This document shows positions 49,141 to 56,368 of a stretch of DNA of 64,000 nt, piece after piece. The notes beneath the pieces are model-generated. The model saw nothing but the letters and a program-made list of their open reading frames with translations, was not told where the DNA came from and made no database searches. The stretch covers positions 6,448,001 to 6,512,000 of the forward strand of contig NZ_CP047020.1 of NCBI RefSeq assembly GCF_009796285.1. The letters are read 5' to 3'. Made by a program: the position numbers and the translations under genes. Positions within the stretch are counted from its first letter, which is position 1, and every line of letters begins with the position of its first letter. This stretch comes from Streptomyces broussonetiae. Its GTDB lineage: Bacteria; Actinomycetota; Actinomycetes; Streptomycetales; Streptomycetaceae.

Positions 49141-50415
49141 ATGTCAGCACGCCGCAGGGTCGCCATCGTCGACGCCTACTCCTCCGGGCGCCGGCTCGCC
49201 CCCCTGTTCCGGGAACGCGGCTTCTCCTGCGTCCACATCCGCAGCACGCCCGTCGTGCCCGCGGTGTACGCGCCCTCCTTCGTACCGGGCGACTTCGAGG
49301 CGGAGGTCGTCCACGGCGGCGATCCCGGGGAGACCGCGGCCCGTGTCGCCGAGCACGAGCCGGTCGCGCTCATCGCCGGCATCGAGAGCGGCGTGGAACT
49401 GGCCGACACCCTGAGCGAGGCCCTCGGCCTGCTGACCAACGGCACACAGCTCAGCTCCGCCCGCCGGGACAAACACCGCATGGGGGAGACCGTGCGCGCG
49501 GCCGGGCTGCGGGCGGCCCGGCAGCTCCTCACCGCCGACGAGGACGAACTGCTCGCCTGGTACGAGGGTGAGATACGGGCCCGCGCGGGCGACGGCCGGC
49601 CCGCCCGGGTGGTGCTCAAACCGGTCAAGAGCGCGGGCAACGACGGGGTGTTCTTCTGCGACGGCCCGGACGAGATACGTGCCGCCTTCCGTTCCGTGCT
49701 CGGCACCGACAGCGCGCTGGCCATCCGCAACGACGAAGTGCTCGCCCAGGAGTACCTGTTCGGCGGCGAGTACTACGTCAACACGGTCAGCCTCGACGGT
49801 GTGCACCAGGTCTGCGACATCTGGAGGACCAGCCACATCAACGCCAACGGCGTACGCGACCTGCTCGACGGCGCCTGGCTGCTGGACCGGCACGGCCCGC
49901 TGCAGGAGAAGCTGACCCGGTACGCGTTCTCCGTCCTGGACGCCCTCGGCATCCGGCACGGCCCCGCCCACACCGAGCTGAAACTGACCCCCGACGGCCC
50001 GTGTCTGATCGAGACCGGCGCCCGGCTGTGCGGTGGCGACCTGCCCCGCCTGGTGCGCAAGGCGGTGGGGGAGAGCCAGCTGGACTGGACGGCCGACGCC
50101 TACACCGAACCGGAGCGCTTCCGGGCCCGGGCCGGAGAGCCGTACGCCATCCGTGAGTACGTCTCCTCGATGTCGCTGATCGCACCCCGCTCCGGCACCC
50201 TGCTCAGCTACCCACGGCTGGAGCAGGTCAAGGCGCTGGAGAGCTTCCACGAGGCGAAGATCTCCGTGAACGCGGGCGAGGCGATCCGGCGCAGCGTCGA
50301 CGACTTCAGCGTGCCGATGCTGGTCGACCTCGCGCACCCCGTGCAGGACGTGGTCCTGCGCGACTACGCGACGGTGCGCTACCTGGACGGGGAAGGGTTC
50401 TATGACATCGCCTGA
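49141..50415 (+). CDS. ATP-grasp carboxylate-amine ligase
   Basis: The 424-residue ligase has an N-terminal preATP-grasp domain, an ATP-binding lobe with the lysine in LKPVKSAGNDGVFF, and the metal-binding HTELKLTPDGP and CLIETGARL. This is a complete site for acyl-phosphate formation and amide bond formation, as in dipeptide or amide-forming enzymes. It likely joins an amino acid or the hydrazine unit to another acid. It overlaps the exporter gene by 14 bases and follows the degenerate homologue. Confidence 0.9.
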   Translation: MSARRRVAIVDAYSSGRRLAPLFRERGFSCVHIRSTPVVPAVYAPSFVPGDFEAEVVHGGDPGETAARVAEHEPVALIAGIESGVELADTLSEALGLLTNGTQLSSARRDKHRMGETVRAAGLRAARQLLTADEDELLAWYEGEIRARAGDGRPARVVLKPVKSAGNDGVFFCDGPDEIRAAFRSVLGTDSALAIRNDEVLAQEYLFGGEYYVNTVSLDGVHQVCDIWRTSHINANGVRDLLDGAWLLDRHGPLQEKLTRYAFSVLDALGIRHGPAHTELKLTPDGPCLIETGARLCGGDLPRLVRKAVGESQLDWTADAYTEPERFRARAGEPYAIREYVSSMSLIAPRSGTLLSYPRLEQVKALESFHEAKISVNAGEAIRRSVDDFSVPMLVDLAHPVQDVVLRDYATVRYLDGEGFYDIA

Positions 50416-51394
50416 CCCGGCCCGGCGGGCCGGAACGCTCGTCGGACCGCTGCTGGTCCTCAGCTACTGCGTGGCCAACTCGGTCAAGTCGGTGGTCGAG
50501 GGCCGGCTGGTGCAGGACATCAGCCCCGAGTTCTACGCGTTCAACGCCTTCTTCGTCATCCAGGTGCTCTACCTGGCGCTGTGCCGGGACCACCGGGCGC
50601 TGCTCGCGGCCGTACGCCGCTGTCTGCCGGACGTCCTCGCCTACAACGTGACGACGACCCTGAGCTGGGTGGCGGTGCTCTACGCGCTGCGCGTGTTCGA
50701 GCCGGCGGTGACCAACTCGCTGATCGTCGGCATGGTGCCGGTCCTGACCATCCTGATCGGCGGCCGGCTGCGCCCGCAGGCCCGTCCCTCGCGTACCGAG
50801 GTCCTCTCCTCGCTGGGCGTGCTGGCCTCCATGGGCTACCTCGCCGCGATGACCCTGACCGGCTCCTCGGGCACCGGGTCCGTCTCCGCCGGCGGATTCG
50901 TGCTCGGCGTGGTGGCCAGCGTGGTCACCGCGGCGGCGGTGGCCGGCAACACCTTCTACACCAAGCGCCTGGGCGAGGCGGGCATGAAACCGGGCCAGAT
51001 GATGGCCTGCCGCTTCCCGCTGCTCCTCGTCTCCACCCTCGTGCTCTTCCTCGTCCGGGGCAGCGCCGCCCCCTACTCCGCCGTCAACGTCACGCTGTTC
51101 CTGGTGCTCGGCCTGGGCGTGGCCGGCACCCTGCTGCTGCTCCAGGTGGGCATCACCCGTACCGAGCCGATGACGGTGTCCCTGCTGTTCGGCAGCAATC
51201 TGATCCTGACGTTCGCCATCCAGTTCTTCGACCCGCGCATCGACCAGTCCGTGCACACCCTGATCGGGGTGCTGCTGCTGACCGGCTTCATCCTCTGGGG
51301 CAGCCTCTCCGGGGTCCGGCAGGCCGCCGGAGCGGACCGCGAACCACCCCGGGCGCCGGCGCCCGCCACCGACACCTCACCACACCGCAGCTGA
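50402..51394 (+). CDS. EamA/DMT-family transporter
   Basis: The 330-residue membrane protein has about ten helices in two EamA halves. Examples are NAFFVIQVLYLALC, VLYALRVFEPAVTNSLIVGMVPV and TLFLVLGLGVAGTLLLLQVGI. Family members export small polar metabolites. As the only transporter in the cluster it is the likely exporter and self-protection of the product. ATG 50402 overlaps the ligase stop. Confidence 0.87.
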   Translation: MTSPDPARRAGTLVGPLLVLSYCVANSVKSVVEGRLVQDISPEFYAFNAFFVIQVLYLALCRDHRALLAAVRRCLPDVLAYNVTTTLSWVAVLYALRVFEPAVTNSLIVGMVPVLTILIGGRLRPQARPSRTEVLSSLGVLASMGYLAAMTLTGSSGTGSVSAGGFVLGVVASVVTAAAVAGNTFYTKRLGEAGMKPGQMMACRFPLLLVSTLVLFLVRGSAAPYSAVNVTLFLVLGLGVAGTLLLLQVGITRTEPMTVSLLFGSNLILTFAIQFFDPRIDQSVHTLIGVLLLTGFILWGSLSGVRQAAGADREPPRAPAPATDTSPHRS

Positions 51395-51511
51395 CCCGGG
51401 CGCCGACCGCCCCGCGAAGGCCACCCGCGGCCGATCCGGGGCCGCCGCCCCGCGAAGCCCACCCTCCGCACGAGCGGACGTCCGCTCGCGATCCGAAAGG
51501 CACCCCCTGCA

Positions 51512-52234
51512 ATGGAGAACCTCCGCGTCGTCATCACCGGAGCCGCCCGGGACTTCGGGCGCACCCTGGCCATCGTCCTCGCCCGGCAGGGCGCCGAGGT
51601 GTTCCTCTCCGCGCGCAGCCTGGACGGCGCGCGCCGCACCGAGCAGGAGATCCGCGACCTCGGCCACGACCGGGTGCACGCGTTCGCCTGCGACATCACC
51701 GACCCCGAGTCCGTACGCGCCTTCGCCGAGGGCGTGCGGGAACGGGCCGGTGCCGTCGACGTGCTCCTCAACAACGGCGCCAACTGGCTGGAGAGCGAGG
51801 ACCTCACCACCGCGGACGACATCGACATCCTTGCCACCACCGCGTCCGCCGGCGGCACCGTCCTGATGGTCAAGCACTTCCTGCCGCTGCTGCGCGCCTC
51901 CCAGCGGCCCGACATCGTCACCCTGGTCTCGGCTGCGGCGACGCCGAACTACACCGGCTGCGCGGGCCACGAGGCGTTCTACGCGGCCAAGGGCGGCCAG
52001 GCCGCGTTCACCGGCATCCTGTCCAAGCGGCTGCGCGCGGAGGGCATCCGCGTGATCTCCCTGTTCCCGCCGGACTTCGACAACGTCGACCCGCTGTCGC
52101 CCGAGTGGGAGGGCGCCTCGCGCACCGCCAAGGACACCCTGACCGCCCAGTCCGTCGCGGAGTGCGTCACCTTCGCGGTGGGCCAGCCGCGGGACTGCTT
52201 CCTCAGCCAGCTGCACTTCGAGCCCAGCCACTGA
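51512..52234 (+). CDS. Short-chain dehydrogenase/reductase (paralogue of the 46.5-kb gene)
   Basis: The 240-residue SDR has the same VVITGAARDFGRTLA start, NNGANWLE motif and YAAKGG catalytic region as the protein at 46543, and the same PRDCF ending. The two paralogues likely act on two sites or on successive steps of one substrate. The 117 bases before it, after the exporter, hold no feature I can support. Confidence 0.88.
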   Translation: MENLRVVITGAARDFGRTLAIVLARQGAEVFLSARSLDGARRTEQEIRDLGHDRVHAFACDITDPESVRAFAEGVRERAGAVDVLLNNGANWLESEDLTTADDIDILATTASAGGTVLMVKHFLPLLRASQRPDIVTLVSAAATPNYTGCAGHEAFYAAKGGQAAFTGILSKRLRAEGIRVISLFPPDFDNVDPLSPEWEGASRTAKDTLTAQSVAECVTFAVGQPRDCFLSQLHFEPSH

Positions 52235-52278
52235 CCGGGCCCCGCGCCGTACGTCCGCACCCCCGAAAGGCAACTGTC

Positions 52279-52863
52279 ATGACACTGCTCCAGGTTCTGC
52301 CGGCCACGGGCGAGGCGAAGCCGCTGCTGACCACCCAGGACCCCGACCGCATCGCGGCCGAACTCGGCGCGCACGGCGCCCGGTTCGAGCGGTGGCCCCT
52401 CAAGGACCTGCCGGCCGGCTTCGGCGACGAGGACGTGCTCGCCTCGTACCGGGCCGAGGCCGACCGCTTCTCGGCCGAGACCGGCCTGGGTCACGTCGAG
52501 GTGGTCCGGATGGCACCGGACGACTCCGACCCCCAGTGGGCCACCGAGGCCCGCGCGTCCCGGGACCGCTACTTCAACGAGCACACCCACCGCTCGGACG
52601 AGGTCTGGTTCTTCGCCCAGGGCCGCTGCGGCTTCTATCTGCGGCTGGCCGGCGACGACACCGTGCATGTGCTGATCGCCGAGCCGGGCGACCTGGTGTG
52701 CACCCCTAAGGGCGTGCGGCACTGGTTCGACATGGGCGCAACGCCCGACTTCGCCGCCCTGCACATCTACGTCGCCGAGACCGACTGGGACGAGGCCTTC
52801 ACCGGCGATCCGATCGCGTCCCGCTTCCCGCACATGGAAGAGCTGCTGACCGCGGCCCGCTGA
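52279..52863 (+). CDS. Acireductone-dioxygenase-like cupin
   Basis: The 194-residue cupin carries the ARD metal motif HTHRSDEVWFF with the downstream histidine in PKGVRHWFDMG, and the family segment AGDDTVHVLIAEPGDL. ARDs cleave 1,2-dihydroxy-3-keto enediols with oxygen in methionine salvage. No salvage genes are near, so it probably acts on a cluster enediol, in line with aldolase and SDR neighbours. ATG 52279 follows AAAGGCAACTGTC. It is distinct from the small cupin at 40199. Confidence 0.83.
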   Translation: MTLLQVLPATGEAKPLLTTQDPDRIAAELGAHGARFERWPLKDLPAGFGDEDVLASYRAEADRFSAETGLGHVEVVRMAPDDSDPQWATEARASRDRYFNEHTHRSDEVWFFAQGRCGFYLRLAGDDTVHVLIAEPGDLVCTPKGVRHWFDMGATPDFAALHIYVAETDWDEAFTGDPIASRFPHMEELLTAAR

Positions 52864-52888
52864 CCCGCAGGCCCTCTTCCCCCCGCTC

Positions 52889-52926
52889 CCGGGGGTGCCC
52901 GGCACCACCGTGCCGCGCACCCCCGG
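52889..52926 (+). terminator. Compound hairpin between the ARD-like and DDAH-family genes
   Basis: A 10-bp stem (52889-52898 with 52917-52926) encloses a further CGGCAC/GTGCCG stem. It suggests that the DDAH-family gene has its own promoter or lies at reduced expression. Confidence 0.6.
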
Positions 52927-52957
52927 TCAGTTCCGCACACCCCGAAACAGGAGCGAC

Positions 52958-53794
52958 ATGACGTCCACGACCGCGCCCGCCACCCCTGAGCGCACCTTCC
53001 GTCCCCGCCGCTACCTCATGTGCCGACCCGTCCACTTCGAGGTGACGTACTCCATCAACCCCTGGATGGATCCCACCAAGCCGGTCGACGCCGAGCTGGC
53101 CGTCGCCCAGTGGGAGGCGCTGTACGCCCTGTACCGCGAACTCGGTCACACCGTCGACCTCATCGACCCGCTGCCCGGCCTGCCCGACATGGTGTACGCG
53201 GCCAACGGCGCCACCGTGGTGGACGGCAAGGTGCTGGGCGCCCGGTTCCGCAACGCGGAGCGCGCCGCCGAGGGTCCGGCCTATCTGGAGTGGTTCCGGT
53301 CCCACGGCTTCGGCGAGACCCACGACCCCGAGCACATCAACGAGGGGGAGGGCGACTTCCTCGTCACCGGCAGCTGGATCCTGGCCGGCCGGGGCTTTCG
53401 CAGCACCGCCGAGGGCCACCGGGAGGCACAGGAGTTCTTCGGCCGCCCGGTCATCGGCCTGGAACTGACCGATCCGCGCTACTACCACCTCGACACCGCG
53501 CTGGCCGTGCTGGACGGCGACGAGATCATGTACAACCCCGAGGCGTTCACGCCGGGCAGCCGGGAGGTGCTGCGCCGGCTGTTCCCGGACGCCCTGCTGG
53601 TCGGGCCCGAGGACGCCGGGGTCTTCGGACTCAACGCCGTCAGCGACGGCCGGCACGTGGTGCTTCCCGAGGCCGCCCAGAACCTGAGCGGCCGGCTGCG
53701 GGAGCGGGGCTTCGAGCCGCTCGGCCTCGACCTGTCCGAGCTGCTCAAGGGCGGCGGCAGCGTCAAGTGCTGCACTCTGGAGATACGCGGCTGA
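52958..53794 (+). CDS. Dimethylarginine dimethylaminohydrolase/amidinotransferase-family enzyme
   Basis: The 278-residue guanidine-modifying-fold enzyme has an NEGEGDFLVTG acidic motif, the catalytic histidine segment YYHLDTALAVLD and the C-terminal nucleophile in SVKCCTLEIRG. It hydrolyses or transfers amidine groups of arginine-type substrates, often giving citrulline or ornithine. It could supply ornithine to the N-hydroxylase or belong to core arginine metabolism. The ATG follows AGGAGCGAC. Its end overlaps the convergent regulator gene by 32 bases. Confidence 0.88.
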   Translation: MTSTTAPATPERTFRPRRYLMCRPVHFEVTYSINPWMDPTKPVDAELAVAQWEALYALYRELGHTVDLIDPLPGLPDMVYAANGATVVDGKVLGARFRNAERAAEGPAYLEWFRSHGFGETHDPEHINEGEGDFLVTGSWILAGRGFRSTAEGHREAQEFFGRPVIGLELTDPRYYHLDTALAVLDGDEIMYNPEAFTPGSREVLRRLFPDALLVGPEDAGVFGLNAVSDGRHVVLPEAAQNLSGRLRERGFEPLGLDLSELLKGGGSVKCCTLEIRG

Positions 53795-54563
53795 CGATGT
53801 CCGCCGGGACGGGCCTGGCCGCTACGCGCGTCGACCGCCGTGGCAGCAGGCCCGTCTCGACGGCCCTGGCACCGGCCTGGAACCGGGAGCTGGTGCCCAG
53901 CAGGGCCATGAGGTCGGCGACGTGGCGGCGGTAGGTGCGCACGGACATGGACACCTTCCTGGCCGCGACGTCGTCGATGAGCCCTTCCTGCAAGCAGCCG
54001 AGGACGCGGCGCAGTTCCTCGGCATGGCTCTGCTCTCTGAGGCGCAGGTGCTGGTCCAGCACCTGCGCGGTGGGCCAGACGGTGTCGAAGAGCGCGCGCA
54101 GGTTGGTCGCGACGGACGAGTTGTGTATCAGTGAGGGATCGCCCGGGGTGTTCGACACCAGGGTCGTTTTCGCGTCGGAGACGACCGCGGTCAGACCCGA
54201 GAGCATGGCGAGACGCACTTGTGCCCTTTCCGGAAACAGCGCGGCGAGCGCTTCCCGGGTCCGGGTGACGGGTGGGACGAGCGCCCGTACCGTGACCTGT
54301 GGGGCCAGTACGGGGGCGATACGGCGAAAGGCGGAGATGACCGCGGTGGCCGTCTCCGAGCGCTCGCCGATGATGAGACAGAGGGTTTCCGAAGCCTGCG
54401 ACATAAGGTTTTGTGCCGCTTCTTCCAGGGATTCGGGGTTCAGTGAGAGCTGGGTGACGAGGGAGTCGTTCGCCGTCTGGTTGCGCCGTTGTGCGGCCAT
54501 TGATTCCACCAGGCCCCGGACCTTGAGCAGATCCTGCTCCAGAACTTCCGTGGTCGGCAACAC
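53763..54563 (-). CDS. LuxR-type HTH transcriptional regulator (first of a pair)
   Basis: The 266-residue protein has an N-terminal helical region (LEQDLLKVRGLVESM), a central sensor-like domain, and a C-terminal GerE-type helix-turn-helix (MSVRTYRRHVADLMALLGTSSRFQAG). GTG 54563 is chosen because AAAGGA lies six bases before it; a TTG at 54578 is an alternative. It is homologous to the next gene from end to end. With the cluster on its right side ending here, both are likely pathway regulators. Confidence 0.85.
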   Translation of the reverse strand: MLPTTEVLEQDLLKVRGLVESMAAQRRNQTANDSLVTQLSLNPESLEEAAQNLMSQASETLCLIIGERSETATAVISAFRRIAPVLAPQVTVRALVPPVTRTREALAALFPERAQVRLAMLSGLTAVVSDAKTTLVSNTPGDPSLIHNSSVATNLRALFDTVWPTAQVLDQHLRLREQSHAEELRRVLGCLQEGLIDDVAARKVSMSVRTYRRHVADLMALLGTSSRFQAGARAVETGLLPRRSTRVAARPVPADIVSRVSPECST

Positions 54564-54574
54564 GTCGATTCCTT

Positions 54575-55357
54575 TCAAGGCATGTCAAACAGCTTCAATT
54601 CGGCTGCTCGGGTACCACCGGAAAAGCGGGAACTGACTCCCAGACACTCCAGGATTCTGGCGACGTGCCGACGGTACGTGCGCAAGGAAAGGCCCAGTTC
54701 GTGGGCCGCGATCGCGTCCGTGACGCCTGCTCTCAACCGGTCCAGAACCCCGCGCGCGGTGTCGCTGGTGAGATAGGCGTCCAGCCGCAACCACTCCGAC
54801 CAGGGCAGCGAGGCCTCCCAGGCGGCCATGAACAGCGAGGTCAGCACGCGGACCGCGGCCCGGTCCCGGACCAGCAGGTCACCCGCGGCGTCACCCGGTG
54901 CATGGGTCAGCGCCTCGGTGCCGTCCGTCACCAGGGACTCGGCGAGCGGACGGCCGGTCACCCGCAGTTCCGTCACGTCGTCCGCCCAGGCCGGCAGCTC
55001 GCGCAGTGCGGCGGCGGGCCCGAGGACGCGCACGGTGACCCCGCCGGGGCCGGCCGTGCCCCGGGCTCTGAGGTCACCCAGCACGGAGCGCACGGCCGCG
55101 AGCTGCTCGCTCTGGCCGGACAGCGAGATCAGCACGGTGCGCCGGGCCTGGGCGGTCAGCTCCGTCATGGTGTCGCCGCGGGCTTCCTGCCGCCGGTCGG
55201 CGGACAGTTCGACGAAGCGCGACGCGGGCAGCGAACGGAATTCAATAACGGCCGAATCGATCAGATTACGCGCCTGCAGTAACGCGTGTTCTACGGGATC
55301 GGGAGGTGAATGTGTAATTTTTGTTACGGGCTGGTTCCGATTGATGGCCGCCTCCAG
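54575..55357 (-). CDS. LuxR-type HTH transcriptional regulator (second of a pair, TTA codon, probable CTG start)
   Basis: The HTH (LSLRTYRRHVARILECLGVSSRFSGG) is at the C-terminus. An ATG at 55168 gives 197 residues but would omit a PVEHALLQARNLIDSA region homologous to LEQDLLKVRGLVES in the other regulator. Open frame continues upstream to a TAA near 55375. The only plausible start is CTG 55357, behind AGGGAG, giving 260 residues. A TTA codon at 55282-55280 falls in this N-terminal part and would tie expression to bldA. Frame and HTH are certain; the start is not. Confidence 0.7.
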   Translation of the reverse strand: MEAAINRNQPVTKITHSPPDPVEHALLQARNLIDSAVIEFRSLPASRFVELSADRRQEARGDTMTELTAQARRTVLISLSGQSEQLAAVRSVLGDLRARGTAGPGGVTVRVLGPAAALRELPAWADDVTELRVTGRPLAESLVTDGTEALTHAPGDAAGDLLVRDRAAVRVLTSLFMAAWEASLPWSEWLRLDAYLTSDTARGVLDRLRAGVTDAIAAHELGLSLRTYRRHVARILECLGVSSRFSGGTRAAELKLFDMP

Positions 55358-55647
55358 GTTCTCCCTGGTTGAAAGTTACTCAATCGAGATGGCCCTGGCA
55401 AGGGTTTCCTAAGTGCGAAGCGCGCCATTTGGTCCGATTTAAAGCGTGATGTCCATCACCCTTTGCTGTCAATCGGTTATCGAGTGTCTTGTTCTGATCG
55501 CTCGGTGGCGCAACTCGTATGGTGGGCGATCCGTCCGAATTCCGCGCCGAATGTATGCGTAGCGCCCCCGAATGAACGGCCGAGTGACCAGTCGGCGAAT
55601 TCGTGCACCAGGGGCGGCCCCCGACCCGGAGGGCGGGGGCCGGCAGC

Positions 55648-55700
55648 ACTCGGCGGCGGTGGCCCGCCTTGCCAGGCAGGGCGGGCCACCGCCGCCGAGT
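55648..55700. repeat. Perfect 21-bp inverted repeat before the TRIC-family gene
   Basis: Arms 55648-55668 and 55680-55700 match fully with an 11-base loop. The hairpin ends 11 bases before the GTG start of the next gene. It probably terminates transcription from the left and insulates the accessory block, or it masks the ribosome site. The remaining 55358-55647 is AT-richer and holds no ORF I can support. Confidence 0.85.
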
Positions 55701-55711
55701 AAGAATGTGGG

Positions 55712-56368
55712 GTGCTTCAGCCTCTCTTCGCCCCGTCCGTCCAGCACACGCTCGACGTCATCGGCATCTTCGTGTTCGCGATCTCCGGCGCGCTGCTGGC
55801 CGTCCGGAAGAACTTCGACGTGTTCGGCATCGCCGTCCTCGCCGAGGTGACCGCGCTGGGTGGGGGGCTGTTCCGCGACCTGGTCATCGGGGCCGTACCC
55901 CCGGCCGCCTTCACCGACCTCGGGTACTTCGTCACCCCGCTGGCCGCCGCGCTCGTCGTCTTCTTCCTGCATCCGCACGTGGAGCGGATCCAGTCGGCGG
56001 TGCTCGTCTTCGACGCGGCCGGCCTCGGTCTGTTCTGTGTCAGCGGTACGACAAAGGCGTACAGCCACGGCCTCGGCCTGACCGCGTCGGCGACGCTGGG
56101 CCTCGCGACCGCCGTGGGCGGCGGCGTGCTGCGGGACGTGCTCGCCAACGAGGTGCCGTCACTGCTGCGCTGGGACCGCGATCTGTATGCGGTCCCAGCG
56201 ATCGTCGGCGCCACGATGGTGGTGCTGTGCATCCGTTACCACGCCCTGACTCCGTTCACGAGCGGGCTCGCGGTGGTCACGGCTTTCGCGCTCCGCCTGC
56301 TCGCGATGCGCTTCCACTGGCGAGCTCCGCGCGCGTGGAACCGCCGGTCGACGGTGACAGAGGAGTGA
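55712..56368 (+). CDS. TRIC-family cation channel protein (UPF0126)
   Basis: The 218-residue membrane protein has about seven helices in two repeats, each with the GGGxxRD-type motif: ALGGGLFRDLVIG and AVGGGVLRDVLANEVP. This fits the bacterial TRIC/YadS family of trimeric channels. GTG 55712 directly follows a 21-bp hairpin, and there is no good ribosome site. The gene ends 92 bases inside the convergent esterase gene. Confidence 0.87.
   Translation: MLQPLFAPSVQHTLDVIGIFVFAISGALLAVRKNFDVFGIAVLAEVTALGGGLFRDLVIGAVPPAAFTDLGYFVTPLAAALVVFFLHPHVERIQSAVLVFDAAGLGLFCVSGTTKAYSHGLGLTASATLGLATAVGGGVLRDVLANEVPSLLRWDRDLYAVPAIVGATMVVLCIRYHALTPFTSGLAVVTAFALRLLAMRFHWRAPRAWNRRSTVTEE

Noticed and set aside
52279-52863. 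ARD-like cupin as evidence for a methionine-salvage operon
   Set aside because: No mtnA, mtnB, mtnC or mtnK partner is nearby.
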